Origin: Paraburkholderia phenoliruptrix
Lineage (GTDB): Bacteria; Pseudomonadota; Gammaproteobacteria; Burkholderiales; Burkholderiaceae
Assembly (NCBI RefSeq): GCF_902859825.1
Contig: NZ_CADIKB010000019.1
Coordinates: 1 to 64,000, forward strand
Length of the DNA: 64,000 nucleotides
Direction: 5' to 3'
The position numbers were made by a program, and so were the translations under genes. Shown here one piece after another: positions 34,453-43,277 of the stretch. The notes beneath the pieces were generated by a model, which ran no database searches, was not told the origin of the DNA, and worked only from the letters and a program-made list of their open reading frames with translations. Each line of letters starts with the position of its first letter. The stretch's first letter is position 1.

Positions 34453-35742
34453 TCAGACTGCCGAGCCCACACGCGTCGACGCTTCTTCGGTATCGGAAGC
34501 CATGGACAGCGGTTCGATGCGCCCCACGATCACCAGATAGCTGAACGCGCCGAGAAAGCAGAAGCCGCCGGCCACGACGAGCGGAATCGTGAACGAGCCC
34601 TTGGTCATCGCGACCATCACGCCGGTGAAAGTCGTGATCACGATGCCCGCAAGGTTCGACGCAAAGTTCTGAATGCCGCCGATCGACGCGACATGGTCCG
34701 GCGTCGGCGCGACGTCGCCCGGCAGCGACCAGATGCTGGCCGCGGCGAACGCGAGGCTGCCGTATGCGATGCCGAAGAACGCGAGCATCAGATAGACGTT
34801 CGCCGTGAATGCCGACAGCGTGATCACCGACGACAACAGCATGCCGCCGACCATGCATGTCTTGCGCGCAGCGGTCAGGCTCCAGCCGCGCCTGAACAGC
34901 GCATCCGACACATAGCCGCCGAGCCAGCCGCCGGGGATGGAGATCAGCGCCGGAATCATCCCGAGCGTGCCGAGCGATTTCAGCGAGAAGCCGCGCGTCT
35001 GCACGAGATAGCTCGGGAACCAGGTGATGAAAAAATAGATCACGAAATTCAGGCAGAAGAAGCCGAGCATCATTCCCCACAGCGTGCGGTGGCGAAACAG
35101 CGAGCTCCAGGTGACGCGTTGGCGTTGGCCTTGGCCGGCGACGGGCGCGCTGGCGGCCGCATTCGAGCTGCCCGTATCGAGCGGCTCGGGGTTCCGATAG
35201 ATCACGAACCAGCCGAGAATCCACACCGCGCCGAGCGCACCGGTGATGACGAACGCCGCTTTCCAGCCGACCGAGCTGATGATCAGCGCGACGACCGGAA
35301 TCGACAGCGCGGAGCCCACACGCGAGCCGCTATCGAAGATGCTCGTCGCGAGCGCGCGCTCCTTGACGGGAAACCACTGGCTCACGAGCTTCGCGCACGA
35401 CGGATACGCGCCCGCCTCGCCGACGCCGAGCAGCAGCCGGCAGCCGAACATGCCCGCCACGCTGCTGGTGGCCGCGGTCAGCGCGGTGAACACGGACCAC
35501 CAGCCGACGGCGAGCGGCAACGCAATGCGTGCGCCGACGCGATCGACAAACCAGCCGAACGGCATCTGCATCAACGCGTAAGTCCAGAAAAAGCCGCTCA
35601 GGATGAAGCCCATCTGCGCCGGTCCGATGCCGAGCGCCTTTTCGATCTCGGGCGCTGCGACCGCCAGATTCGCGCGATCGATGTAGTTCACCGCGATCGC
35701 CAGAAAGCTTAGAAAAATCACCACCCAACGCATTTTGCGCAT
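34453..35742 (-). CDS. MFS transporter, ACS type (sugar-acid/hexuronate:H+ symporter)
   Basis: A 429-residue permease of the anion:cation symporter family. The first helix has LSFLAIAVNYIDRANLAVAAPEIEKALGIG, followed by FFWTYALMQMPFGWFVDRVGARIALPLAVGWWSVFTALTA and the GVGEAGAYPSCAKLVSQWFP block, all classic for glucarate, galactarate and hexuronate carriers. GGAGGAG precedes the start. It is the first gene of the block that continues with the dehydratase, and it is divergent from a FadR-type regulator, so its cargo is probably the acid that the dehydratase consumes. Confidence 0.92.
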   Translation of the reverse strand: MRKMRWVVIFLSFLAIAVNYIDRANLAVAAPEIEKALGIGPAQMGFILSGFFWTYALMQMPFGWFVDRVGARIALPLAVGWWSVFTALTAATSSVAGMFGCRLLLGVGEAGAYPSCAKLVSQWFPVKERALATSIFDSGSRVGSALSIPVVALIISSVGWKAAFVITGALGAVWILGWFVIYRNPEPLDTGSSNAAASAPVAGQGQRQRVTWSSLFRHRTLWGMMLGFFCLNFVIYFFITWFPSYLVQTRGFSLKSLGTLGMIPALISIPGGWLGGYVSDALFRRGWSLTAARKTCMVGGMLLSSVITLSAFTANVYLMLAFFGIAYGSLAFAAASIWSLPGDVAPTPDHVASIGGIQNFASNLAGIVITTFTGVMVAMTKGSFTIPLVVAGGFCFLGAFSYLVIVGRIEPLSMASDTEEASTRVGSAV

Positions 35743-35768
35743 AGCTTGTCTCCTCCATTATCGAATAT

Positions 35769-35882
35769 GGGACCGGTTCCCTAACCGCGCGCAATGCGGG
35801 CCATCGTGCGATTGGGGCGCGCAGCACATCGCCGTTGCGCGGTACCCGCGCCGCACTCAAGAACTTGTCTGGCCTTACCAGA
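35769..35882. promoter_or_regulatory. Candidate GntR operators between the MFS and GntR genes
   Basis: TCTGG-N5-CCAGA lies at 35868-35882; its core TGG-N5-CCA suits FadR-type sites. A second dyad GGGA-N5-TCCC (35769-35781) sits 27 bases before the MFS start, with an ACCGGT core. The shared gap is 332 bases and holds no gene. Confidence 0.4.
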
Positions 35883-36074
35883 TCCGACAAATTAAAATGC
35901 GACTGGGCGAGTGGTCAAGCCAATTTTGGGGAAATTCGGGAAATCCCCGGGTTGGACACACCTCTCGTGTTGCGCCGCGTTTCGCCGTTTGCGGGCAGCG
36001 CGCTTCGATCTACAATCGGCGCTCGCCTCAACGGCGCGTCGTCACGCCAGCGCGCCACCTCGCCAGGACAGCTT

Positions 36075-36794
36075 GTGACAGACAAACCCGCCGACCCTCG
36101 CCGCCTCTATCTGCAGATCGCGGAAAAGCTGCGCGATCTGATTGCGCAGCCGGAGTTCGCGCCGAACGGCCGCTTGCCTTCGGAGCGCGCGCTCGCCGCA
36201 ACGCTGGCCGTGTCGCGCCCGTCGGTACGCGAGGCGCTGGTTGCGCTGGAACTGGAAGGGCTCGTGGAAATCCGTATGGGCTCAGGCGTCTACGTGTGCC
36301 CCACGCCGCCGACGCACGGCAAGGAGCCCTTGTCGCGCGCCGAACTCGGCGACAGCCTGCTCGACATCATGGGGGCGCGCTGTGTGATTGAAGGCTCGAT
36401 CGCGGCGAGCGTTGCCCCGTTTTGCAAAGCGAAGGACCTGAAGCACCTGCGCGAGCTGTACGAAGAAATGCAGCGCGAAGTCTCGGCGGGACGGATTCCG
36501 GTCGCCGCCGACCGCGCATTTCATCTCGCGATCGCACAGATGACCGGCAACGAGGTGCTCGTGCGCACCGTCAGTTCACTGTTCGATGCGCGACATAGTC
36601 CGCTGTCCGAAAAGCTGCGCGGCCATTTTGAAAACGAGAGCACTTGGGGCGCCGTTCCTGACGAGCATCGCGTGATCCTCGAAGCGCTCGAAGCGCACGA
36701 TCCGATCCAGGCTCAGGCGAGCATGCAGCGTCACCTGAAGATGTCGCTGGAACGGGTGATTGCCGGCGGGCGGCCGAATGCGCAGCGGCGCTGA
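36075..36794 (+). CDS. FadR-type GntR family regulator
   Basis: A 239-residue GntR/FCD protein. The winged HTH spans about 10-75: IAEKLRDLIAQ, then GRLPSERALAATLAVSRPSVREALVALELEGLVEIRMGSGVYV. The FCD ligand domain follows, with the metal-site histidine/aspartate pattern in ADRAFHLAIAQMTGN and DEHRVILEALEAHDPIQAQASMQRHL. The GTG at 36075 with AGGA upstream gives the family length; an earlier TTG frame would add a 80-residue arginine-rich lead. It is divergent from the MFS-dehydratase block and likely represses it until a sugar acid binds. Confidence 0.9.
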   Translation: MTDKPADPRRLYLQIAEKLRDLIAQPEFAPNGRLPSERALAATLAVSRPSVREALVALELEGLVEIRMGSGVYVCPTPPTHGKEPLSRAELGDSLLDIMGARCVIEGSIAASVAPFCKAKDLKHLRELYEEMQREVSAGRIPVAADRAFHLAIAQMTGNEVLVRTVSSLFDARHSPLSEKLRGHFENESTWGAVPDEHRVILEALEAHDPIQAQASMQRHLKMSLERVIAGGRPNAQRR

Positions 36795-36914
36795 AAGCAA
36801 CGGCCGATGCACATCCAACGGCAGTTTGTCGTTGACGCATGGCGGGAAGCTTTTTTCGAGCAGGCTTCGCGTGAGCCTCGATGCCGGGCTCGCGGCGGTC
36901 GGGCGGGGCGCCCA

Positions 36915-37871
36915 TCACTGGGAACCCGCCGATGCGAGCGGCTCGGCCTCGTGCTCGGCCATCCGCGTGAGCCATTGCTCGAATGCGGCCACAGCATTGT
37001 CGTCGACGCGTCCCGTACTTCTCACCAGCATGTAGTCGTCGGCGCGCCAGGCCGGTGTGGCGATGGGGCACACAAGACGCCCTTCTGCAAGATCGCGCCT
37101 GATTAGCGGCAGTGATGCCAGCGCCACGCCAAGACCTTCGACGGCTGCACCGAGTTGGAGATTCACGTGGTCGAACTCGGCATGACGGGCGGCCCGCAAG
37201 TCGGACGCGCCGGCTTCCTTCAACCAGTGAGACCAGGCGGCACGCGTCGTGGCGGAGTGCAGCAAGGTGTGATGGCGCAGATCGGTCACGACCTGAATAG
37301 GCCGCTGACGCAGCAGTGCCGGGCTGCAGGCAGGCACGCGCAAGTCGGGCATCAATGGACGGGAGACCACGCCGGCGCCCTCTTCGGGTCCCGAACGCAC
37401 GCCGATATCAAAGGCGTCACCGACGTAGCGCAATTTGCGCGAGGTAGTCGACACCCTCACGTCCACCTCGGGATAACGCGCCTGGAAATCGGCAAGACGG
37501 GGCAGCAGCCAGCAGAGCGCGAAACTCATCGGCACATTGGCTCGCACGACGCCCGATATCCGGTGTGTCGAGCGATTGTGGCGCAGACGCACCGCCGCCA
37601 CGCCGAGGCGCTCGAACGCCTGGCTCACGTCGTTCAGCAGCGCGGCGCCTTCATCCGTCAACACAACGCCCCTCGGGCGCCGCTCGAACAGGGGCACGCC
37701 GAACCAGTCCTCGAGCAGTCTGATCTGTTTTCCCACGGCCCAATGAGTGACATGCAAAACCGTGGCGGCCTCCGCGAAGCTGCCATGACGGGCGACTGCC
37801 TCGAACACTCGCAGTGCATTGAGCGGCGGAAGTTCGTCTCGTTTGTTTGCGACGCGTGGGCCTCTATTCAT
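36915..37871 (-). CDS. LysR family regulator (GcvA-like)
   Basis: A 318-residue LysR protein. The HTH reads LNALRVFEAVARHGSFAEAATVLHVTHWAVGKQIRLLEDWFGVPLFERRPRGVVLTDEG. The GcvA-like branch is suggested by PPLNALRVFEAVARHGSFAEAA and GVALASLPLIRRDLAEGRL. The usual SxVSxxIxxLE is changed to HWAVGKQIRLLE. It is divergent from the MFS/reductase pair at 38008-40114 and would control them. Effector unknown. Confidence 0.91.
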   Translation of the reverse strand: MNRGPRVANKRDELPPLNALRVFEAVARHGSFAEAATVLHVTHWAVGKQIRLLEDWFGVPLFERRPRGVVLTDEGAALLNDVSQAFERLGVAAVRLRHNRSTHRISGVVRANVPMSFALCWLLPRLADFQARYPEVDVRVSTTSRKLRYVGDAFDIGVRSGPEEGAGVVSRPLMPDLRVPACSPALLRQRPIQVVTDLRHHTLLHSATTRAAWSHWLKEAGASDLRAARHAEFDHVNLQLGAAVEGLGVALASLPLIRRDLAEGRLVCPIATPAWRADDYMLVRSTGRVDDNAVAAFEQWLTRMAEHEAEPLASAGSQ

Positions 37872-37895
37872 GACGTGACTTTTTGTCTCTGTTGC

Positions 37896-37921
37896 CGCGA
37901 TATTAGCTCAGTTGAATCGCG
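37896..37921. promoter_or_regulatory. Candidate LysR site between divergent genes
   Basis: CGCGAT (37896-37901) and ATCGCG (37916-37921) form an inverted repeat with 14 bases between, inside the 136-base gap between the LysR gene and the MFS gene. This is only a positional candidate; the spacing is not the standard T-N11-A. Confidence 0.3.
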
Positions 37922-38007
37922 CAATCGTGCGGCCATAAAATCGTCTGTCCAACTTTTACGCCCTGCACGCGCACGCCCTTGCGATCGCGCGAGGGAGAAC
38001 AATCGAT

Positions 38008-39234
38008 ATGCGTCCATCCGTTCTGGTCCCTTCAGCAGAAGGACAAGGTCCGCCGTCGCGCTCCCGCGTGCTGTGGCTCTCCTGTGTCGCGCACGCATTG
38101 CACGACGGCTATACGGACATGATCTACGCGTTGCTTCCGGTGTGGCAGGCGGACTTCGGTCTTGATTTCGCCGGTCTGGCCATCCTGCGCGGCATTTATG
38201 CCGGCACGATGGCGACGCTGCAAATCCCCGCCGGCCACCTGGCAAACCAGTGGGGCAGCCGCGCTACGCTCGCGCTCGGTACGCTGCTCGCCGCACTCGG
38301 CTATGCGTTGGCGGGAATGTCGGGCGGCCTGGCGGGTTTGTGTGCGGCGCTGGCGATTTCGGGCAGCGGATCGAGCACCCAGCACCCCATCGCCTCGGGC
38401 GCGGTCGCGCGTGCGTATGACCGCAAGGCGAGAGGCCCTTTGAGCATCTACAACTTTTCCGGCGACCTCGGCAAATCCGCGTTGCCGGCCGCCATTTCAC
38501 TGCTCGTGACCATGATGTCGTGGCGTCATGCGTTGTGGGTCGTCGCGGCAGTGGGCTGCGTGACTGCCGCCGTCATCGCGCTATCTTTTCCCAACCTGCC
38601 GCGCCGCGAGACGCCGGACTGGAGCGCGCCTGCCCAGCGAGGTCCCGCTTTGGGGAAAGGGTTTTCGTGGCTGTTCGCCATCGGCGTGCTCGATACTGCG
38701 GTGCGCATGGGGCTGCTCACGTTCCTGCCGTTTCTGCTCAAGGCAAAAGGCGTATCGCCGCAACTGACGGGAACGGCGCTCGCGCTTGTATTCATCGGCG
38801 GTGCGGCCGGCAAATTCGTTTGCGGGTGGATCGGCGCGCGAGTGGGCGTCATTCACACAGTACTCCTCACCGAGGGGGGCACGGCGGCGTGCATCGTCGC
38901 TGTGATGTTCCTGCCTCTGGCTTCGACTTTGGTGCTGCTGCCATTCCTCGGCATGATGCTCAATGGCACTTCCTCGGTCCTCTACGGAACCGTGCCGGAC
39001 ATGTGTCCTCCCGAGCGTACTGAGCGAGCGTTCGCCCTGTTCTATACCGGGACCATCGCGTCGGGCGCGTTGTCGCCGGTCCTGTATGGCTTTCTCGGCG
39101 ACAGGATTGGTGTGCATGGCGCCACGGTCGCCACCGCGTTCACCGCCCTGGCGATTTTTCCGCTCGCGATCGCCCTTCGCTCGTATCTCGGCGACAACCG
39201 CAAGGAGGTCGATACCCATGACGATGTCAGATAG
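38008..39234 (+). CDS. MFS transporter (Fsr-like)
   Basis: A 408-residue 12-helix permease. The start SCVAHALHDGYTDMIYALLPVWQADFGLDFAGLA and the STQHPIASGAVARAY block resemble the fosmidomycin-resistance (Fsr) branch, where a histidine-rich first helix (HxxxDxY) is usual. It could export or import a small organic acid; the link to resistance is only by family. GAGGGAG precedes the start. Its end overlaps the next gene by 17 bases, so the two are an operon under the divergent LysR gene. Confidence 0.86.
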   Translation: MRPSVLVPSAEGQGPPSRSRVLWLSCVAHALHDGYTDMIYALLPVWQADFGLDFAGLAILRGIYAGTMATLQIPAGHLANQWGSRATLALGTLLAALGYALAGMSGGLAGLCAALAISGSGSSTQHPIASGAVARAYDRKARGPLSIYNFSGDLGKSALPAAISLLVTMMSWRHALWVVAAVGCVTAAVIALSFPNLPRRETPDWSAPAQRGPALGKGFSWLFAIGVLDTAVRMGLLTFLPFLLKAKGVSPQLTGTALALVFIGGAAGKFVCGWIGARVGVIHTVLLTEGGTAACIVAVMFLPLASTLVLLPFLGMMLNGTSSVLYGTVPDMCPPERTERAFALFYTGTIASGALSPVLYGFLGDRIGVHGATVATAFTALAIFPLAIALRSYLGDNRKEVDTHDDVR

Positions 39235-40114
39235 ACCAACCATCGCCCTTGTGGGCCCCGGCGCAATCGGCACGACTGTCGCCGCGGCGCTGCATGAGGC
39301 AGGGCGCAGGCCGACCATTTGCGGCCGTTCAGCGCACGAGCACCTGACGCTCGAGTTCGACGGTGGTCAGATCGTGGTACCGGGCCCGGTGCTGACCGAT
39401 CCGGACGGCATCCGCGACAAATTCGATCTGGTGTTCGTTGCCGTGAAGTCGACGCAGACAGCGAGCGCGGCGCCGTGGCTCTCTGCACTGTGCGACGCAA
39501 GGACGGTTGTCTGCGTGCTGCAAAACGGCGTCGAGCAGATCGGCCTGTTCAAGCCATTCGCGTCCAGTGGCGTTGTCTTGCCCTCCGTGGTGTGGTTCCC
39601 TGCGCAACGCGAATCCGCATCGTCGGTATGGTTGCGCGCGGCGCCGCGCCTCACCTTGCCGGACGTGCCGGCCGCCCGCGTGGTGGCTTCCGCTTTGCGC
39701 GGCACGCGGTGTTCCGTCGAGGTGGCGGAGGATTTCGTTTCCGTCGCGTGGCGAAAGCTCCTGCAAAATGCAGTTGCCGGACTCATGGTGCTGACAGGAC
39801 GCCGCGCCGGTATGTTTTCCCGGAGCGATATCACGACGCTGTCGCTCGCCTATTTGCACGAATGTCTCGACGTCGCGCGTGCGGAAGGTGCGAAGCTGGG
39901 CGATGACGTTCCGCAGCAGATCGTCGACGGGTTTCATCGCTCGCCGCCGGATCTGGGTACATCCATTCTTGCGGATAGAGAGGCTAGCCGCCCTCTCGAG
40001 TGGGACTGCCGGAACGGCGTCGTGCAGCGACGCGGCCGCTCGCACGGTATTGCTACGCCTATCAGCGATCTGCTCGTGCCGCTGCTCGCCGCCGCGAGTG
40101 ACGGGCCCGGTTAG
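39218..40114 (+). CDS. Ketopantoate reductase-like (PanE/ApbA family) oxidoreductase
   Basis: A 298-residue NAD(P)-dependent reductase of the ApbA/PanE family: Rossmann motif IALVGPGAIGTTVAAAL (GxGxxG) at the start, VLQNGVEQ, and WRKLLQNAVAGLMVLTGR in the C-terminal domain, where the lysine of WRKLLxN is the usual catalytic base. AAGGAGG lies before the ATG at 39218; a second ATG follows two codons later. Coupled to a transporter and a LysR regulator, it may act on an imported 2-keto acid rather than in pantothenate synthesis. Confidence 0.87.
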   Translation: MTMSDRPTIALVGPGAIGTTVAAALHEAGRRPTICGRSAHEHLTLEFDGGQIVVPGPVLTDPDGIRDKFDLVFVAVKSTQTASAAPWLSALCDARTVVCVLQNGVEQIGLFKPFASSGVVLPSVVWFPAQRESASSVWLRAAPRLTLPDVPAARVVASALRGTRCSVEVAEDFVSVAWRKLLQNAVAGLMVLTGRRAGMFSRSDITTLSLAYLHECLDVARAEGAKLGDDVPQQIVDGFHRSPPDLGTSILADREASRPLEWDCRNGVVQRRGRSHGIATPISDLLVPLLAAASDGPG

Positions 40115-40130
40115 CCGTGCGCGGCTACGC

Positions 40131-40160
40131 GCCGTTGCACGCCGTTGCATCCCGTTGCAA
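40131..40160. repeat. Three tandem 10-bp repeats between convergent genes
   Basis: GCCGTTGCAC, GCCGTTGCAT and CCCGTTGCAA follow one another with no gap, sharing the core CCGTTGCA. They lie 16 bases after the reductase stop and 20 bases before the convergent LysR stop. The period of 10 matches one helical turn. A dyad AGCCGTGCGCGGCT precedes them. Confidence 0.65.
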
Positions 40161-40179
40161 TGAACACTGCATTCCCGAT

Positions 40180-41109
40180 TCAGCCACGCACCTTTGCAAT
40201 CTTCGGAAGCGACTGCCGTTCGCGAATGAGGTTGATCAGCCGAAGCAAGGCGGGATGGTTGTAGCGACGACTGCTGTAGTAGATATGCAAGGGATCCTCC
40301 GGGCACGCATGCTCTTCGAGGACCACTTTCAGAGTACGCCGCGCAAGCTCGTCGGCGATCCGCGCCTCAAGAACATACGCGATCCCCATTCCCGCCTTGC
40401 ATGCGCTGATGGTCGTCACCGTATCGTTGATCGTGATGACCCCGGGCACCCGGATAGACTTTTTCTTCCCTGCGACGTCGACTTCCCAGCGGTAGCTGGA
40501 ATTGTCGCCGAGCAGAAGCTGCAGACACTGGTGGTTCGCGAGTTCGCCGAGTTGGCGGGGCGTACCGTGCTTCTTCAGATACGCGGGCGACGCAACCATC
40601 ACCCATCGCTGCGAGCGAGTGAGGGGCACTGCGATCATGTCTTCCGGAACGTGATGACCGTAGCGAATTCCCGCGTCGTAGCCTTCCGCGACGATATCGA
40701 TCGGACGATTGTCGACAACCACTGTGAGCTGCACTCCGGGACACACTCGTGCGAATTCCGGCAACGCCGGTGCGATCAGCAGGTGAGCCGCATCTGCGAA
40801 AACATTCAGGCGAAGAGAACCTAGTCGCGCCGTTCCAGGCGCTGCGAAGCTTTCGAGTGCGGAGCCGATCTGGTTGAAGCCGTCCTGCAATCGCGAGGCG
40901 AGGTCGAGCCCCGCCTCCGTGGGCGACACCGCCCTGCTCGTGCGGTTCAGCAGCTTCGCGCCGAGCCGGTCTTCCAGCCGCCGCATTGCGTGACTGACAG
41001 CCGAGGGCGTTTGTCCTGCTTCAATGGCGGCAAGCCTGAAGCTTCCACATCGAACTATGGCGAGAAACAGCTTCAGGTCGGCGAAGTCGATGCGATCGTT
41101 CTTGGGCAT
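40180..41109 (-). CDS. LysR family regulator
   Basis: A 309-residue LysR protein with HTH DLKLFLAIVRCGSFRLAAIEAGQTPSAVSHAMRRLEDRLGAKLLNRTSRAVSPTEAG and a C-terminal effector domain (GSLRLNVFADAAHLLIAPALPEFARVCPGVQLTVVVDNRPIDIVAEGYDAGIRYG). This branch often regulates a neighbouring short-chain or aldo/keto reductase, and here the divergent genes are exactly such a pair. Two short palindromes lie just before its start. Confidence 0.92.
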   Translation of the reverse strand: MPKNDRIDFADLKLFLAIVRCGSFRLAAIEAGQTPSAVSHAMRRLEDRLGAKLLNRTSRAVSPTEAGLDLASRLQDGFNQIGSALESFAAPGTARLGSLRLNVFADAAHLLIAPALPEFARVCPGVQLTVVVDNRPIDIVAEGYDAGIRYGHHVPEDMIAVPLTRSQRWVMVASPAYLKKHGTPRQLGELANHQCLQLLLGDNSSYRWEVDVAGKKKSIRVPGVITINDTVTTISACKAGMGIAYVLEARIADELARRTLKVVLEEHACPEDPLHIYYSSRRYNHPALLRLINLIRERQSLPKIAKVRG

Positions 41110-41111
41110 GG

Positions 41112-41139
41112 TGAATGCAATTCATCGGTTCAGTGAACC
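41112..41139. promoter_or_regulatory. Paired palindromes before the LysR start, T-N11-A type
   Basis: TGAATGCAATTCA (41112-41124) fits the LysR consensus T-N11-A with perfect TGAAT/ATTCA arms. Two bases on, GGTTCAGTGAACC (41127-41139) is a second perfect 13-bp dyad. Side by side in a 126-base divergent gap they look like a recognition and an activation site. Confidence 0.6.
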
Positions 41140-41235
41140 TGTTTCATTTTACGCCATGTCATTATTTTCCCGATTGGATACCTGTGGCGTGCGGCAGCCG
41201 CCGCGCGTCGACGGATCCGTTCGGAGGACAATGCC

Positions 41236-42009
41236 ATGTCTCAACTTGAGCAGATACAGATTGCCGACCTGAAGGACACGAAAGTTCTCATTACCGGCGG
41301 GTCGACCGGAATAGGCGCGGCTGTTGTTCGAGCGTTCGCCGCCCAGGGCGCCCACGTGGTCGCGCATTTCAACGAAAGCGAAGCCGCTGCCCAAGCGCTG
41401 CGTGCGGAATCGCCGGACCGCATCCGTCTGGTTCGCGGTGACGTGAGCGAAGCGGGCGAGGCAGCGCGCGTCGTGCAGGAAGCAGCGGACTTGCTAGGCG
41501 GGCTCGATGGGCTCATTAATAACGCGGGCGGCATGCTGGGACGGTTGGCCTCCGTCAGCGCATCGGCGAGCCATTTCGAACAGGTCGTCAATCTCAACGC
41601 GAGATCGGTCTGGGAAGCAACGTCCGCGGCCTATCCGTTCCTGAAGGCGACCGGCGGCTACGTCATCAATACGACGTCCATTGCGGCGCGCACGGGCGGC
41701 GGGGCGGGCGCGGTGCTTTACGCAGCGTCGAAAAGCTTTGTCAGCAGCTTGACTCGCGGCCACGCAAAGGAATTCGTGAATGACGGCATCCGGGTCAACG
41801 CGGTATCGCCGGGACTGATACAAACGCCCTTTCACGACAAATACACGCCGGCGCAAATTCGCGCTTCGCAGACAGCGACGGTGCCGATGGGCAGAGAAGG
41901 ATTGCCGGAAGAATGCGTGGGCGCATTCCTGTTCCTCGCGTCCCGCGCGATGTCGGGATACGTCACCGGGCAGATTATCGAGGTCAACGGCGGGCAATTG
42001 ATGCCATGA
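41236..42009 (+). CDS. Short-chain dehydrogenase/reductase (SDR)
   Basis: A 257-residue classical SDR. The cofactor motif is VLITGGSTGIGAAVVRAFAAQG (TGxxxGIG), then LINNAGG, the serine in INTTSIA, and the catalytic YAASK. The closing GYVTGQIIEVNGGQLMP is typical of the FabG-like group. GGAGG precedes the start. It lies 13 bases ahead of the aldo/keto reductase and is divergent from a LysR gene, so both probably serve one small oxidation or detoxification task. Confidence 0.91.
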   Translation: MSQLEQIQIADLKDTKVLITGGSTGIGAAVVRAFAAQGAHVVAHFNESEAAAQALRAESPDRIRLVRGDVSEAGEAARVVQEAADLLGGLDGLINNAGGMLGRLASVSASASHFEQVVNLNARSVWEATSAAYPFLKATGGYVINTTSIAARTGGGAGAVLYAASKSFVSSLTRGHAKEFVNDGIRVNAVSPGLIQTPFHDKYTPAQIRASQTATVPMGREGLPEECVGAFLFLASRAMSGYVTGQIIEVNGGQLMP

Positions 42010-42022
42010 ACGGAGAATCAGC

Positions 42023-43006
42023 ATGAAACAACGGAAGTTCGGCAATACGGGAAGCAGTGTCTCCGAAATCGGATTCGGCGCCTGGGCAATCGGCGGCTCA
42101 TGGGGCGACGTCGCGGAGAGCGACGCAAAGTTAGCGCTGCACGCGGCGCTCGACAACGGCACGACGTTCATCGATACGGCCGATGTCTATGGCGATGGCC
42201 GCTCGGAGCGAATCATCGCGGAGGTACTCAAGGAACGCACCGGTCCGCGCCCCTTTGTAGCGACCAAGGCGGGTCGCCGGCTTGACCCGCATCGAGCGGA
42301 AGGCTACACGGCGGCGAATCTGAATGCCTTCGTGGACCGGTCTTTGAAGAACCTGCACGTGGAGTGCCTCGATCTGGTGCAGCTTCACTGCCCGCCGACG
42401 GAGGTCTATTACCGGCCTGAAGTTTTTGATGCAATGGACCGTATGGTCGTATCGGGGAAAATTCGTGGCTATGGGGTGTCCGTCGAGAAAGTCGAAGAAG
42501 GGCTGAAGGCGATCGAATATCCGCGCGTGAAGTCGGTGCAGATCATCTACAACATCTTTCGACAGAGGCCGGCGCGATTCATTCAGGAAGCGCACGAACG
42601 GGGCGTCGCCGTGATCGTGCGCGTGCCGCTCGCATCGGGTCTGCTCACCGGAAAGATGACGCGTGAGACGACGTTTGCGGCCAATGATCATCGCCTTTTC
42701 AATCGAAACGGTGAGGCCTTCGACAAGGGCGAGACCTTCGCGGGCGTTCCTTATGAAATTGCGCTCGACGCCGTCGACGAAATTCGCTCGCTGGTTCCGC
42801 AGAATGCAACCATGGCGCAGTTTGCGCTGCGCTGGATTCTCATGAACGAGGGCGTGACGACCGTCATTCCCGGGGCGAAGAACGCGGCGCAAGCCAGGGC
42901 CAACAGTGAGGCGAGCGAGTTGCCGCCCTTGAGTGATTCGGCCATGGCTGTTCTTCGCGAGCTTTATCTGAAGAAGATTGCGCCTCACGTGCACCATCAG
43001 TGGTGA
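42023..43006 (+). CDS. Aldo/keto reductase
   Basis: A 327-residue NADPH-dependent (beta/alpha)8 reductase. It has IGFGAWAIGGSWG at the start, the catalytic DTADVYGDGRSE (Asp and Tyr), FVATKAGR (Lys) and LDLVQLHCPP (His). The C-terminal part with FALRWILMNEGVTTVIPGAKNAAQARAN binds the cofactor. CGGAG precedes the start. It is the second gene of the SDR pair and is followed by a GC-rich hairpin. Confidence 0.92.
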   Translation: MKQRKFGNTGSSVSEIGFGAWAIGGSWGDVAESDAKLALHAALDNGTTFIDTADVYGDGRSERIIAEVLKERTGPRPFVATKAGRRLDPHRAEGYTAANLNAFVDRSLKNLHVECLDLVQLHCPPTEVYYRPEVFDAMDRMVVSGKIRGYGVSVEKVEEGLKAIEYPRVKSVQIIYNIFRQRPARFIQEAHERGVAVIVRVPLASGLLTGKMTRETTFAANDHRLFNRNGEAFDKGETFAGVPYEIALDAVDEIRSLVPQNATMAQFALRWILMNEGVTTVIPGAKNAAQARANSEASELPPLSDSAMAVLRELYLKKIAPHVHHQW

Positions 43007-43020
43007 AGCTGCTGTTTGGG

Positions 43021-43041
43021 CCGCGCCGCGGGTCGGCGCGG
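43021..43041 (+). terminator. GC-rich hairpin after the aldo/keto reductase
   Basis: CCGCGCCG-CGGGT-CGGCGCGG forms an eight-pair perfect stem starting 15 bases after the stop. There is no T-run, so it would be a weak or factor-assisted terminator. Confidence 0.45.
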
Positions 43042-43277
43042 TCCGAATTGCGGGGCCGGCTCTGCTGCGACACTCTGCCAGCTCTCTTCCGTGATTTCGA
43101 ACTGCACCGGCCGTTAAGTCTTCCGCTTCTTCTGTTTCCTCCGATTCGCGTTCCGCGCCGTGATGGCAAGTGGCTTTCCGCCATTTGTCCGCCGCAGCAC
43201 GCCCTATCAAGGCTCGCGACTGCTGAATACCATTTCAACCCGCTAGCATGACTTCCGAGACCATTGATTAGCACTTA

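Noticed and set aside
38008..39234. Naming the MFS gene as fosmidomycin resistance (fsr)
   Set aside because: Similarity is only at branch level and the coupling to a ketopantoate-reductase-like gene and LysR regulator suggests another cargo.
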